A stretch of DNA of 64,000 nucleotides from JAGNNV01 sp031412915 (GTDB lineage: Bacteria > Acidobacteriota > Vicinamibacteria > Fen-336 > JAGNNV01): the NCBI GenBank assembly GCA_031412915.1, contig JANODX010000123.1:1-64000 (forward strand). Reading direction: 5' to 3'. The translations under genes were made by a program, and so were the position numbers. This document shows, piece by piece, positions 41,363 to 50,278 of the stretch. Under the pieces are notes generated by a model. It saw only the letters and a program-made list of their open reading frames with translations. It was not told the origin of the DNA and ran no database searches. The first letter of the stretch is position 1; each line of letters begins with the position of its first letter.

Positions 41363-42049
41363 CTAGACCCGGGGAGTGAGCTCCATCAGGAAGAGCATCG
41401 GCCATCCGAGGTATTTCTCGGCCCGGGGTGCCATGGCCACGAGTTCTTCCCCTGCGGAGAATTCCCTGAGGCGGCGAATCCTCAGGCCTGCGCCGAGTGC
41501 GGCCATCACATAGTCCGAGATCTGGTTCTCGACGCTTTGCGGCCGGACTTCCTCGCCCGTCCGCGGATCGCGAAACCGGGCCTGCACGCCCTTCAGCATC
41601 ATGGCCGGATGCATGACCGAGACCACGATGAAGCCGTCGTCGCGGCAAACGCGATTCAGCTCCAGGAAGAACGTCGTGAGTTCTCGAACATGGTCGACGA
41701 CCAGGCATGAAATCACGCGGTCGAAGGACTGAGACGCAAAAGGCAACGGAGCGGATGCGTCCTGGTGGATGAAACGAACGGCCGCGGCGCCGGGCTTCGC
41801 TCGGGCCTTTTCGAGCATCCCCGCGGAGAAATCGACGCCGGTCACGGACGCGCCCGAGTTCGCCAGTTCGACCGCATGGCGTCCCGTGCCACAACCCACA
41901 TCGAGGACGGTCAGGCCGCGGACCTCCCCCAACGCACGCGCCATTTCAGGCCCCTCGAGCATGACCAGGGGGTTGGTTTCATCGTCGTAGATCTCGGACC
42001 AGCGGTCGTAGCCTTCCTGGGTAGAGACCACGCGGGAATCGGATGTCAT
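41363..42049 (-). CDS. Class I SAM-dependent methyltransferase (UbiE/BioC-like)
   Basis: The 228-residue protein starts at MTSDSRVVSTQEGYDRWSEIYDD. The AdoMet-binding motif I is LDVGCGTGRHAVELA (about residues 48-62), followed by VTGVDFSAGMLEKARAK and DASAPLPFASQSFDRVISCLV. It is a Methyltransf_11 type with broad substrate possibilities, including quinones, lipids and small molecules. It lies 13 bp after the membrane methyltransferase gene, so the two may modify the same hydrophobic compound. Confidence 0.88.
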   Translation of the reverse strand: MTSDSRVVSTQEGYDRWSEIYDDETNPLVMLEGPEMARALGEVRGLTVLDVGCGTGRHAVELANSGASVTGVDFSAGMLEKARAKPGAAAVRFIHQDASAPLPFASQSFDRVISCLVVDHVRELTTFFLELNRVCRDDGFIVVSVMHPAMMLKGVQARFRDPRTGEEVRPQSVENQISDYVMAALGAGLRIRRLREFSAGEELVAMAPRAEKYLGWPMLFLMELTPRV

Positions 42050-42062
42050 CGGTTGTTTTCCA

Positions 42063-42575
42063 TCACGCGGCGCCCGGGGGCCGGCTCTTCCGCCCCAGGT
42101 ACCTTGGCACAGTGGCGGCGTACCTGAAGTAGGCGTCACCAAATCGTTCCGCCAGATACCTCTCCTCCGGCAGCACCGCGGTGTAATGGACGACGATGAG
42201 GGCGGACGCGGCCAGCAACACGATCCAAACGTTGTCGAAGACCAGGCCGAGGCTGCTTTGAAGGAGAGCCATGCCGATGTAAATGGGATTGCGGGAGAAG
42301 CGGTAGGGGCCCTGCGCGATGAGTTCCGGAGACGGCGTCCATGGCTGCGGCTCCTGGCCCGTGCGCCTGAACCAGCGCAGGGCTCCGAGAATCATGAACA
42401 GGCCGAAAAGAGCGAGAACGGACGCGAGGGCCAGATCCGCGGACCGGCCGAACGGAGCCGGAAGAGGCCGGATGAAGGCGCCCAGAAGCGCTCCCCCACC
42501 GATACCGACGAGGAAGACGAGGGGTGGCGGTACGCGCACCCTGGCCCCTCCACTCTTGTTCCGGGCCTCGGTCAT
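42063..42575 (-). CDS. Isoprenylcysteine carboxyl methyltransferase-family membrane protein
   Basis: The 170-residue protein starts at MTEARNKSGG, with GGGAGGGGAGAG directly upstream. It has four or five membrane segments and the ICMT/PEMT signature GPYRFSRNPIYIGMAL, then LPEERYLAERFGDAYFRYAATVPRYL, which binds AdoMet and the catalytic Glu/Arg pair. Bacterial members methylate unknown lipids or act on isoprenoids. It pairs with the soluble methyltransferase gene downstream. Confidence 0.9.
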   Translation of the reverse strand: MTEARNKSGGARVRVPPPLVFLVGIGGGALLGAFIRPLPAPFGRSADLALASVLALFGLFMILGALRWFRRTGQEPQPWTPSPELIAQGPYRFSRNPIYIGMALLQSSLGLVFDNVWIVLLAASALIVVHYTAVLPEERYLAERFGDAYFRYAATVPRYLGRKSRPPGAA

Positions 42576-42698
42576 GGTCTCTCCCCTCCCCTGCGGATCG
42601 CGTCTGCCGCCTTCTCTGATAACCGAGACTGCCTCAGTCAAAGGCGGACGTCAACACGCCCGGACACGCACCCCGACTAGGGTAGGGTCCGAACTGCC

Positions 42699-44075
42699 AT
42701 GCACGACATGACCAAGGGCCCGGTTTCCGGCCACGTCTTGCGTCTTGCCAGCTTCATCGCCCTGTCCACGGCGTTCCAGACCCTGTACTTCCTGGCCGAC
42801 CTCTATTTCGTGGGCAGGCTTGGAAAGGAGTCGGTGGCGGGGGTGAGCCTTGCCGGCACGGTGATGTTCATGGTGCTCGCCCTGACCCAGTCCCTCGGGG
42901 TCGGGGCGACATCGCTTACGGCTCAGGCCCTCGGGCGAAAGGACCGCGACCACGCGGAAAGGGTCTTCAATCAATCGCTGATTCTGTCGAGTGTCACCGG
43001 TCTGATCTTCGGCATCGTGTTCTTCACGCTTCGCAACGCCTACTGTGAGCGCCTCGCCGCCGACTCCGCGACCGCGGCCCAGGGCGAGCAGTATCTGAAC
43101 TGGTTCATCCCCGCGATGTTCCTTCAGTTCCCGATGGTGGCCATGGGCGCCGCCCTTCGGGGCATGGGCGACATGAAGATTCCCACGATGATCCAGATCG
43201 GTACCCTGGTGATCAACATCGTCCTCGCCCCCACCCTGATGTTCGGCTGGGTCACCGGCCACCCCCTGGGCGTCGCGGGGACGGCGATCGCCTCTTTGGT
43301 CGCGGTCGGCGTCGGCTGTGTCGCCCTCACCGTGTACTTCAGACGCGCGGCCAGCCCGCTCAAGTTCCGGCGGGATCAGTGGGATCCTGAGTTCCGTCTC
43401 TGGTGGCAGATGCTGCGCATCGGCGTCCCGGCCGGGGGAGAGTTCGCCTTGATGTCGGTGTACGTCGTTCTGGTCTACGACATCATCCGTCCGTTCGGGG
43501 CCGCGGCGCAGGCCGGCTTCGGCATCGGAGCGCGGGTGATGCAGTCCTTGTTCCTCCCCACGGTCGCCATCGCCTTCGCCACCGGCCCGGTGGCCGGACA
43601 GAACTTCGGGGCGAGGCTCGGCGATCGGGTGCGCGGGGCCTTCTATTCGGGGGCGGCGATGAGTTCGGCGATCATGGTGGTCCTCACCATCTTGTGCCAC
43701 ATCGCCCCGGAGGCATTGCTGCGATTCTTCAACTCCGACCCGGAAGTGGTGGCCTACGGGGCCGAATACCTCAGGATCACCAGTTGGAACTTCCTGGCAT
43801 CCGGCCTGGTGTTCGTGAGTTCGAGCGTGTTCCAGGGAATGGGAAACACCCTGCCTTCGCTCGCGACTTCGGCCTTGCGGCTGATCATCTTCGCGGCGCC
43901 TTCGTACGTGATGGCCCATCGACCAGGTTTCCAGCTTACGCACGTCTGGCTGATCGGAGTCGCGGCCGTGGCCGTGCAGTTCGTAGTGAACATGGCTCTG
44001 CTCCAGCGGGAGTTCAAAAGCCGCCTCGACTTCGGCGACGCCGTGACCCAACGGCCGGCAACCGCCCAGGCCTAG
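42699..44075 (+). CDS. MATE-family efflux transporter
   Basis: This 458-residue transporter has 12 membrane segments in two MatE halves. The first is FIALSTAFQTLYFLADLYFVGRLGKESVAGVS. The second starts near residue 245, LRIGVPAGGEFALMSVYVVLVYD, with ARVMQSLFLPTVAIAFATGPVAGQNFGAR. It would export drugs or metabolites using Na+ or H+. The gene diverges from the methyltransferase pair with 123 bp between, a possible shared regulatory region. Confidence 0.95.
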   Translation: MHDMTKGPVSGHVLRLASFIALSTAFQTLYFLADLYFVGRLGKESVAGVSLAGTVMFMVLALTQSLGVGATSLTAQALGRKDRDHAERVFNQSLILSSVTGLIFGIVFFTLRNAYCERLAADSATAAQGEQYLNWFIPAMFLQFPMVAMGAALRGMGDMKIPTMIQIGTLVINIVLAPTLMFGWVTGHPLGVAGTAIASLVAVGVGCVALTVYFRRAASPLKFRRDQWDPEFRLWWQMLRIGVPAGGEFALMSVYVVLVYDIIRPFGAAAQAGFGIGARVMQSLFLPTVAIAFATGPVAGQNFGARLGDRVRGAFYSGAAMSSAIMVVLTILCHIAPEALLRFFNSDPEVVAYGAEYLRITSWNFLASGLVFVSSSVFQGMGNTLPSLATSALRLIIFAAPSYVMAHRPGFQLTHVWLIGVAAVAVQFVVNMALLQREFKSRLDFGDAVTQRPATAQA

Positions 44076-44105
44076 CCTGCGCCTGGTGGAGCAAGCCGCC
44101 CCGGA

Positions 44106-44426
44106 TCAGACAGGCGTGTGCCTCCTGGCCGCGCCGCGCGACTCGGGATCCCACCCCGCCTCCATGGCCGAGCGAATGGCCCGCGACAAGACCTCGTTCC
44201 AGCGGTCGGTGTTCGGAATCCGATCGATGCCGAACACCGCGAAGTGCACATCGAGAATGAGTTCCCTGGTTCGTCCCGGCGTACGCCAGACCGAAACCGA
44301 AACACCTTTCAGCTCCTGCCGCCAGTCCAGAAAGATGGGATGACGTTTCTCCCAGACCAGATCGAGTCCATCGACGGTGATGGGATTCGGCTCGCTGACC
44401 CGCTTCTGGTCTCGCCCGCCTTTCAT
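44106..44426 (-). CDS. Unknown 106-residue protein
   Basis: The product reads as a small globular protein (NPITVDGLDLVWEKRHP, LKGVSVSVWRTPGRTRELIL, RAIRSAMEAGWDPESRGA). GWDPxSRG-type endings are seen in several uncharacterised small families, but I cannot name one. It lies 21 bp after the SEC-C gene on the same strand. The frame looks coding by composition, with low Arg/Pro bias; confidence is moderate. Confidence 0.55.
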   Translation of the reverse strand: MKGGRDQKRVSEPNPITVDGLDLVWEKRHPIFLDWRQELKGVSVSVWRTPGRTRELILDVHFAVFGIDRIPNTDRWNEVLSRAIRSAMEAGWDPESRGAARRHTPV

Positions 44427-44447
44427 CGAGGGCGACTCGGGCGCAGA

Positions 44448-44753
44448 TCAGCTGCCGCCGCCGACCTTGCGGATGGCCGAGGCGCGCTGGAATCCCTTGG
44501 TGTTGGCGCCGCCGCGGCCGCGTTGCTCGTGAAAGGTGGCCTTGTCGTGCGACTTGGGGCCGGGTTTCTGTTCGTCTTTCGCCGGCTCGACCGCGGGAGC
44601 GTTCTTCTCGGCCTCGGCGAGTGCGGCCGCCCGGGCTTCGCGCGCCGCCGTCTCGTCCTTGTCGAGGTGGCATTGCTTGTATTTCTTGCCCGAGCCGCAA
44701 TGGCAGGGATCGTTTCGGCCCAGCGGTTTCTTTTGGGCGGTTGGTTTGTCCAC
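44448..44753 (-). CDS. SEC-C zinc-motif protein
   Basis: The 101-residue protein carries an N-terminal SEC-C metal-binding motif, RNDPCHCGSGKKYKQCH (CxCx8CH), the module found at the SecA C-terminus and in many small proteins. The rest is a charged, low-complexity region (EAEKNAPAVEPAKDEQKPG). It may bind zinc and contact SecB or ribosomes, by analogy only. It diverges from smpB with 51 bp between starts. Confidence 0.85.
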   Translation of the reverse strand: MDKPTAQKKPLGRNDPCHCGSGKKYKQCHLDKDETAAREARAAALAEAEKNAPAVEPAKDEQKPGPKSHDKATFHEQRGRGGANTKGFQRASAIRKVGGGS

Positions 44754-44804
44754 GCTTCTTTGACCTCGGGTCTAGTCTATTCGACCCGCTTATCATCGCC
44801 CGCC

Positions 44805-45287
44805 ATGGCTTCCCCAATCGCGCGCGGCGACGATGAGATTCGCATCCTCGCCACCAACCGCAAGGCGCTCCACGAATTCGAAGTCATCGAGAAGCACGAA
44901 GTGGGGATCGCGCTCAGGGGCACCGAGGTCAAAGCCTTCCGGGAAAACGGCTTCCAGTTCCGCGACAGCTACGTGGAGTATCGAAACGGCGAGCTCTTCC
45001 TCTCCGGAGCGTCGGTCGCTCCCTATTCCCACGGCAACCGGATGAACCACTCCGAAGAGAGGCAGCGCAAGCTGCTGATGCGCAAGAAAGACATCATGAA
45101 GATCGGAGCGAAGGTGACGGAGAAGGGCCTGACCCTGATTCCGCTGAAGGCCTACTTCAAGGGTGGACGCGTGAAGTTCGAAATCGGCCTGGCCCGGGGT
45201 CGCAAATCGCACGACAAACGCGAAGCCATCAAGAAGCGGGACATCGAGAAGGACGTGCGCCGGGAAATGGGAACGCGCCGAAGGTAG
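44805..45287 (+). CDS. smpB: SsrA-binding protein SmpB
   Basis: SmpB brings tmRNA to stalled ribosomes for trans-translation. The 160-residue protein has the OB-fold motifs ATNRKALHEFEVIEKHEVGI, GTEVKAFRENGFQFRDSYVEY, LLMRKKDIMKIG and the C-terminal tail (RKSHDKREAIKKRDIEKDVRREMG) that enters the decoding centre. Downstream is the repeat array; I did not find ssrA in the window. Confidence 0.97.
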   Translation: MASPIARGDDEIRILATNRKALHEFEVIEKHEVGIALRGTEVKAFRENGFQFRDSYVEYRNGELFLSGASVAPYSHGNRMNHSEERQRKLLMRKKDIMKIGAKVTEKGLTLIPLKAYFKGGRVKFEIGLARGRKSHDKREAIKKRDIEKDVRREMGTRRR

Positions 45288-45320
45288 CGACCCCGCCAAG
45301 GCGTCTGCATCCGCGCGGCG

Positions 45321-46088
45321 GAGAGGACTTCCGTTGCCAACCGGCGTCCGACCCGAGTGGTCGGGATGAGGCACCCTTCGACAGGCTCAGGGACCGCAAG
45401 TCCCGAGCGTGCACCGCGCGCCCTCGCACCTTCGACAGGCTCAGTGGCCGCGAGCCTGGTCCGCACAACCGCGCGCCGTTGCCGGTTGGTCACGGAAGTC
45501 CCCGCAGCAGGGCGTAGAGCGCGCACTAAAAGCGCGACCCGAGCGAGGAGGGCCTGCAAATTAACCACCGCTTGCCGTGAGCGCATTGCTGGCCCGACGA
45601 GCGTCCCTGCGAAGGGGACTTCTCTGCCAACCGGCGTCCGACCCGCGCGATCGGCATGAGGCACCCTTCGACAGGCTCAGGGACCACAAGTCCCGAGCGC
45701 GCACCGCACGCCTTCGCCCCCTTCGACAGGCTCAGGGACCGCAAGCTCGGTCCGCACAACCGCGCGCCGTTGCCGGTTGGTCACCGGGAAGTCCCCGCAG
45801 CAGGGCGTAGAGCGCGCACTAAAAGCGCGACCCGAGCGAGGAGGGTCTGCAAGTTAACCACCGCTTGCCGTGAGCGCATTGCTGGCCCGACGAGCGTCCC
45901 TGCGAAGGGGACTTCTCTGCCAACCGGCGTCCGACCCGCGCGATCGGCATGAGACACCCTTCGACAGGCTCAGGGGCCGCAAGTCCCGAGCGCGCACCGC
46001 ACGCCCTCGCCCCCTTCGACAGGCTCAGGGACCGCGAGCCTGGTCCGCACAACCGCGCGCCGTTGCCCCCTCGACCGGCTCAGGGAGC
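45321..46088. repeat. Tandem array of about 290-bp units
   Basis: Two full units and one partial unit, anchored on GCCAACCGGCGTCCGACCCG at 45336, 45626 and 45919 (spacings 290 and 293 bp). Each unit carries two copies of CTTCGACAGGCTCAG (45376, 45430, 45666, 45721, 45959, 46014). Full units also carry a CGCGC-actaaaa-GCGCG hairpin (45520-45536 and 45813-45829). A diverged seventh motif is near 46068. Frames in the array are Arg/Ala-rich and repeat with the unit, so I do not call genes. The array fills almost all of the smpB to ABC-F gap. Confidence 0.85.
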
Positions 46089-46266
46089 CGTCTGAAAAAC
46101 AAAATGCGCGGAGGCTGCAGGGGCGGCTGCATCCTTCGCGCAGAACGGACTCTACGCAGGCCGAACCTTCAAGGGGGCACGATGGCTATTGATTCCCGCA
46201 TCGAAGTTCCTCGTGCCTGCCCGACGTCGCGATAGCCGCGCTCCCTGGAACCACGAGGGCCACGGC

Positions 46267-46272
46267 TATAAT
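46267..46272 (+). promoter_or_regulatory. Candidate -10 box of ABC-F gene
   Basis: A perfect TATAAT stands out in otherwise GC-rich DNA, with a weak -35 match (CCTGGA) 17 bp upstream. Transcription from here would give a leader of about 135 bases before the ABC-F ATG. The interval 46089-46413 otherwise shows no gene. Confidence 0.4.
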
Positions 46273-46413
46273 CGGGCCTGCACCGGCTCCGCAATCCCCA
46301 GCGCCATCCGAAAGGACTGGTCAAGGGGGTCGCGCGAAAGCCGTCATCGCCCGCGTTTCCACTCCCGCCAGAGGGATCGCGGCTTTGATCTCAGGCCCCC
46401 GAAACACCCCGAA

Positions 46414-48519
46414 ATGATCCACGTCGAAGGTTTGTCCAAGCGTTACGGCGCACGCGTTCTCTGGGAGAACGTGAACTGGCATGTCCGTAAGAACGATCGC
46501 ATCGGGCTGTGCGGCCCGAACGGCGCGGGCAAATCGACCCTCCTCAAGATTCTCGCCGGCCTCGAGGAGTACGACTCCGGCCAGGTTCGAATGGCCACCG
46601 ACCTCACCATTGGCTACCTTCCCCAGGACGGAATCGCCCACCAGGGACGCACCCTTCACGCCGAAGTGTCTCTCGCCTTCGCTCCCCTGCTGGCGTTGAA
46701 GGCCGAGCAGAACTCGATCGAAGCGACCCTCGAGCACGAAGACCCGGGCACCACCGAGGCGGAGCATCTGGCGCTCCTCGACCGGTACGCCGAGGTCATG
46801 GAACACTTCAAGCGGGCGGGCGGTTTCGAGATGGACATCCAGATCGCGAACGTCCTGCGCGGTCTCGGCTTCAAGCCCACCGACCATCAACGGCCGTGCG
46901 AGGAGTTCTCGGGGGGCTGGCAGATGCGGATCGCCCTCGCCAAACTCCTTCTCCAGCGACCCAACCTTCTCCTGATGGACGAGCCGACGAACCACCTCGA
47001 CCTGCCGGCCTGCAACTGGCTCGAGGACTACCTGCACGACTACGAGGGCTCGGTGGTTCTCGTCTCCCACGACCGTTTCTTCCTTGATTCCGTGGTGAAA
47101 CGCATCACTCAGGTCGAACTGCGGACGCTCACCGACTACCACGGCAACTATTCGAAATACCTCGTCGACTACCAGGCGAATCTCGAAAACCTGCTGGAGT
47201 CGCATCGCCGGCAGAGCGAGGAGATCGAGAAGACCGAGGCGTTCATCAACCGCTTCCGCTACCAGGCGACCAAGGCCCGGCAGGTTCAGAGCCGGATCAA
47301 GCAGCTCGACAAGGTCGAGCGCATCGAGATTCCGGCCCAGCGCCAGAAGATCCACTTCCATTTCCCCGAGGCGCCGAAGGCCGGCCGCGTGGTGCTCGAC
47401 GTGAAGGATCTGTGCCGCGCCTACGGCTCGAACGTGATCCTCGACGGCGTCAGCTTCACGGTGGAGCGCGGGGATCGAATCGCCCTGGTGGGCCCCAACG
47501 GCGCGGGCAAATCGACCCTGATGCGCGTGCTCGCGGGAACGGACAAGCCGACGGCGGGCTCGATCACGCCGGGGCACCAGGTCGTCATGGACTACTTCGC
47601 CCAGAACCAGGCCGATATCCTCACCGGCTCGCAGACCGTGTACGAAGAGATGGCGGGGACAAGCCCCACCACCATGGTGCCCATGATCCGCTCGATCCTG
47701 GGCGGCTTCCTCTTCTCGGGCGACGACGCATACAAGAAGGTCGCCGTTCTCTCCGGGGGCGAGCGCAACCGTCTGGCCCTCGCCAAAATGCTGCTCAAGG
47801 CGAGCAACCTTCTCCTCCTCGACGAACCGACGAACCACCTCGACATCGACTCCAAGGACATTCTGCTGGAAGCCCTGGCCGCCTACACCGGCACCATCGT
47901 GTTCGTCTCGCACGACCGGCACTTCGTGGACCGGCTGGCCATGAAGGTGATCGACGTGGGCGAGGGCAAAGCCACGCTCTATCCCGGCGGATACGAGGAC
48001 TTCCTCGACTGGAAAAAGCGGATCGAGGCGGGCGAGGTGGGGACGCCCATGAAGGCAAAGCCGAAGGCTCCGAGCCTCACCGAGGTGAAGACCGCGGTCG
48101 TGAAGGCGGTGGCCGTGGCCCCGCCTGGACTGCCGCAGAAGCCGCCTCCCGCGCCCCTGCCGGAGAAGCGTTCAAGCCCCGCCCCCTCAGGTACCACATC
48201 GAACCCGCTCGCCCCGCGTCTGCGCAAGCCTGACGCAGGAGACGCGAAGGCCGTCGCCGAAGCCGAACGCCAGGCGCGGATCGCCGCCGACCGGGCCGAG
48301 AAGAAGCGCAAGCAACGGCTGGACGAAATCGAAAAACGGATAGCCGAGAAAGAAGCGGCGGTGGGGGCGATCGAGAGCGAGATGTCCGCCCCCGGCTTCT
48401 TCGACGACCGCGCCCGGGCCGAGAAGGCCGCCAAAGACCGTGAGTCTTTGATGTGGGAAGTGAACGACCTCATGGGTCAATGGGAATTGATGCAGCAGGA
48501 ACCGGTTTCAGCCTCGTAG
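46414..48519 (+). CDS. ABC-F family ribosomal ATPase
   Basis: The 701-residue soluble protein has two ABC domains: Walker A GPNGAGKST near residues 34 and 361, signatures SGGWQMR and SGGERNR, and Walker B LLMDEPTNHLD and LLLDEPTNHLD. A P-site tRNA-interaction linker (LENLLESHRRQSEEIEKTEAF through RQVQSRIKQLD) lies between them. A C-terminal extension of about 140 residues includes a Pro-rich stretch and a coiled coil (RAEKKRKQRLDEIEKRIAEKE), as in Uup/YheS/YdiF types. It acts on ribosomes and may relieve stalling or confer target protection. The start is at ATGATCCACGTCG. Confidence 0.95.
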   Translation: MIHVEGLSKRYGARVLWENVNWHVRKNDRIGLCGPNGAGKSTLLKILAGLEEYDSGQVRMATDLTIGYLPQDGIAHQGRTLHAEVSLAFAPLLALKAEQNSIEATLEHEDPGTTEAEHLALLDRYAEVMEHFKRAGGFEMDIQIANVLRGLGFKPTDHQRPCEEFSGGWQMRIALAKLLLQRPNLLLMDEPTNHLDLPACNWLEDYLHDYEGSVVLVSHDRFFLDSVVKRITQVELRTLTDYHGNYSKYLVDYQANLENLLESHRRQSEEIEKTEAFINRFRYQATKARQVQSRIKQLDKVERIEIPAQRQKIHFHFPEAPKAGRVVLDVKDLCRAYGSNVILDGVSFTVERGDRIALVGPNGAGKSTLMRVLAGTDKPTAGSITPGHQVVMDYFAQNQADILTGSQTVYEEMAGTSPTTMVPMIRSILGGFLFSGDDAYKKVAVLSGGERNRLALAKMLLKASNLLLLDEPTNHLDIDSKDILLEALAAYTGTIVFVSHDRHFVDRLAMKVIDVGEGKATLYPGGYEDFLDWKKRIEAGEVGTPMKAKPKAPSLTEVKTAVVKAVAVAPPGLPQKPPPAPLPEKRSSPAPSGTTSNPLAPRLRKPDAGDAKAVAEAERQARIAADRAEKKRKQRLDEIEKRIAEKEAAVGAIESEMSAPGFFDDRARAEKAAKDRESLMWEVNDLMGQWELMQQEPVSAS

Positions 48520-48553
48520 GCGCCGCCCAACCGGTGGCCGATAATCTGAGTCG

Positions 48554-49462
48554 GTGCCCGAACTCCCCGACCTGACCGCATACGTGCAAGCGCTGGATCG
48601 CTTCGTCGTGGGCCGGACCATCCAGTCGGTTCGCCTGGTGACGCCGTTCCTGGTCCGCACCTGGGCCCCCCCACTGTCTTTGGCCCGCGGGGCACGCGTC
48701 CTTTCCGCCGAACGGATCGCGAAGCGGATTGTCATCGGAATCGAAGGCGAGGTGTTCCTGGTGATTCACCTCATGATCGCGGGCCGGTTCCACTGGAAGA
48801 AACGGGGTGCTTCAGCCTCGCGGCGCACGGTTCATCTGGCCCTCGACTTCGATCACGGCTCGCTCTTTCTTACCGAAGCGTCGACAAAGAAGCGCGCGTC
48901 GCTCTACGTGATTCAGGGGCGGCCGGGCCTCGCCGCCCACGATCCGGGAGGCATCGAGCCCCTGACCGCATCCCTCTCCGACTTCAAGGCGCGCCTCGTC
49001 GTCGAGAATCACACGGTCAAGCGGTCGCTCACCGACCCCCGGCTCTTCGCGGGAATCGGCAACGCCTACTCGGACGAGATCCTGCACCGGGCGAAACTCT
49101 CTCCCCTCACCTGGACGCAGAGGCTCTCGGACGACGAAATCGAACGGCTTCATCGAAGCACCGAGGCGACGCTGCGCGAATGGTGCGATCGTCTCAAGGA
49201 ACAATGGGGAGAGAGGTTCCCGGAGAAGGTCACGGCCTTCCACCCCGGCATGGCGGTTCACGGCAAGGCGAAAAAGCCGTGCCCCGTCTGCGCGACTCCC
49301 ATCCAGCGTATCGCCTACGCTGACAACGAGTGCAACTACTGCCCCACGTGCCAGACCAGGGGGAAACTCCTCGCCGACCGCGGTCTCTCCCGCCTGCTGC
49401 GCGGCGATTGGCCGAAGTCGATCGAGGAGTTGGAGGAGTGGAAGGCCGCGCGGAGGGTTTGA
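48554..49462 (+). CDS. mutM: Fpg/MutM/Nei-family DNA glycosylase
   Basis: This base-excision repair enzyme has a GTG start (302 residues). After Met removal it begins PELPD, giving the catalytic N-terminal proline and Glu. The helix-two-turn-helix region contains LTDPRLFAGIGNAYSDEILHRAKL, with the DNA-binding Asn. The C-terminal zinc finger CPVCATPIQRIAYADNECNYCPTCQ is complete. It is about 30 residues longer than typical MutM and has PELPD rather than PELPE, so it may be a Nei-like subgroup. Substrate specificity for 8-oxoG versus oxidised pyrimidines is not settled. Confidence 0.9.
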   Translation: MPELPDLTAYVQALDRFVVGRTIQSVRLVTPFLVRTWAPPLSLARGARVLSAERIAKRIVIGIEGEVFLVIHLMIAGRFHWKKRGASASRRTVHLALDFDHGSLFLTEASTKKRASLYVIQGRPGLAAHDPGGIEPLTASLSDFKARLVVENHTVKRSLTDPRLFAGIGNAYSDEILHRAKLSPLTWTQRLSDDEIERLHRSTEATLREWCDRLKEQWGERFPEKVTAFHPGMAVHGKAKKPCPVCATPIQRIAYADNECNYCPTCQTRGKLLADRGLSRLLRGDWPKSIEELEEWKAARRV

Positions 49463-49509
49463 CCCCCTCCTCCTTGACTCTGAGCCTCCCTCACGCCTAC
49501 GCTTCTTTC

Positions 49510-50232
49510 ATGGGTCTCAAAGGCATTCTCGAAAAGATGAAGCTGGTCGAGTCGGAGGAACCAACGGCCGAGACTCCGGTCGCCGGCATCCGGGCCGTGC
49601 CCTCATCCACACCGGCCCGAAAGCCCGGGGGTCTGCCGGCGCCTCCGCCTTCCATGAAGGACATAATTCATCGTGTGCCGCCGGCCCGGCTCGATGAACA
49701 GTCGCTTTCGGGCACGGACGACATCCCGGACTTCGCCTCCATTTACAAGGCGTCGGGAATCAAAGACCCGGGCCACGGATTCACCGCCTACAAGGTTCTC
49801 GAGATCCTCTCCTCGCCGGACTTCGCGGCCCTCGACGGAAAGGCCAAGGCCGCGGCACTTTCCGGCTTCCTGCGCATGAACCCCGCCGGGCCCGTGCCGA
49901 TCGAGGATGTCATTGCGGACGCTCTCGCCCGCGACACCGCGCTCGACGGATTCGAAGGCTTTCTGCGCATGAAGCTCGAGGCCCGCAGCGCCGATCGGGA
50001 GAAGGAAAACGCCTCCCTCCAGGCCGGCATCGACGAACTCGCGAAGAAGAACCGCGAGAAGATCCAGGCGAACCTCGAGGCCATCGCGAAGGAGCAGGAA
50101 CGCTTCGCGTCGTGGCAGGGCCGAAAGCGGATGGAGGAGCAGAAGCTCTTCGAGGCGGTGGGTCCCTTCGTCGAAGCGAATCCCGTTTCCGTCGGCAACG
50201 CCTCCCCCGGAAGCAAAGGGCCGGCCGCTTAA
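49510..50232 (+). CDS. Unknown coiled-coil protein, first gene of PspA-AAA operon
   Basis: The 240-residue protein starts at MGLKGILEKMKLVESEEPT. Residues 20-75 are Pro/Ala-rich and probably disordered. Residues about 75-160 form a compact helical domain (DFASIYKASGIKDPGHGFTAY, LDGKAKAAALSGFLRMNP). Residues 160-215 are a coiled coil (ADREKENASLQAGIDELAKKNREKIQAN). There is no membrane segment. I do not recognise the family. The N-terminal 12 residues look amphipathic, as in PspA. It lies 46 bp upstream of pspA and probably works with it. Confidence 0.8.
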   Translation: MGLKGILEKMKLVESEEPTAETPVAGIRAVPSSTPARKPGGLPAPPPSMKDIIHRVPPARLDEQSLSGTDDIPDFASIYKASGIKDPGHGFTAYKVLEILSSPDFAALDGKAKAAALSGFLRMNPAGPVPIEDVIADALARDTALDGFEGFLRMKLEARSADREKENASLQAGIDELAKKNREKIQANLEAIAKEQERFASWQGRKRMEEQKLFEAVGPFVEANPVSVGNASPGSKGPAA

Positions 50233-50278
50233 ACCGCCTCGCTCTCAACCCTAACCGCGCAATCAAGGAGATATCCGC

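Noticed and set aside
44118..44804. Long N-terminal extension of smpB
   Set aside because: It is antisense to two minus-strand genes and unlike any SmpB. The family start is at 44805.
45321..46088. CRISPR array at the repeated CTTCGACAGGCTCAG motif
   Set aside because: Spacing between copies is irregular (about 45-240 bp), the intervening sequence is itself repeated, and no cas genes are near.
45288..46413. tmRNA (ssrA) beside smpB
   Set aside because: I found no tag-peptide frame ending in a typical ALAA-stop, no tRNA-like 3' end and no T-loop. The stretch is the repeat array.
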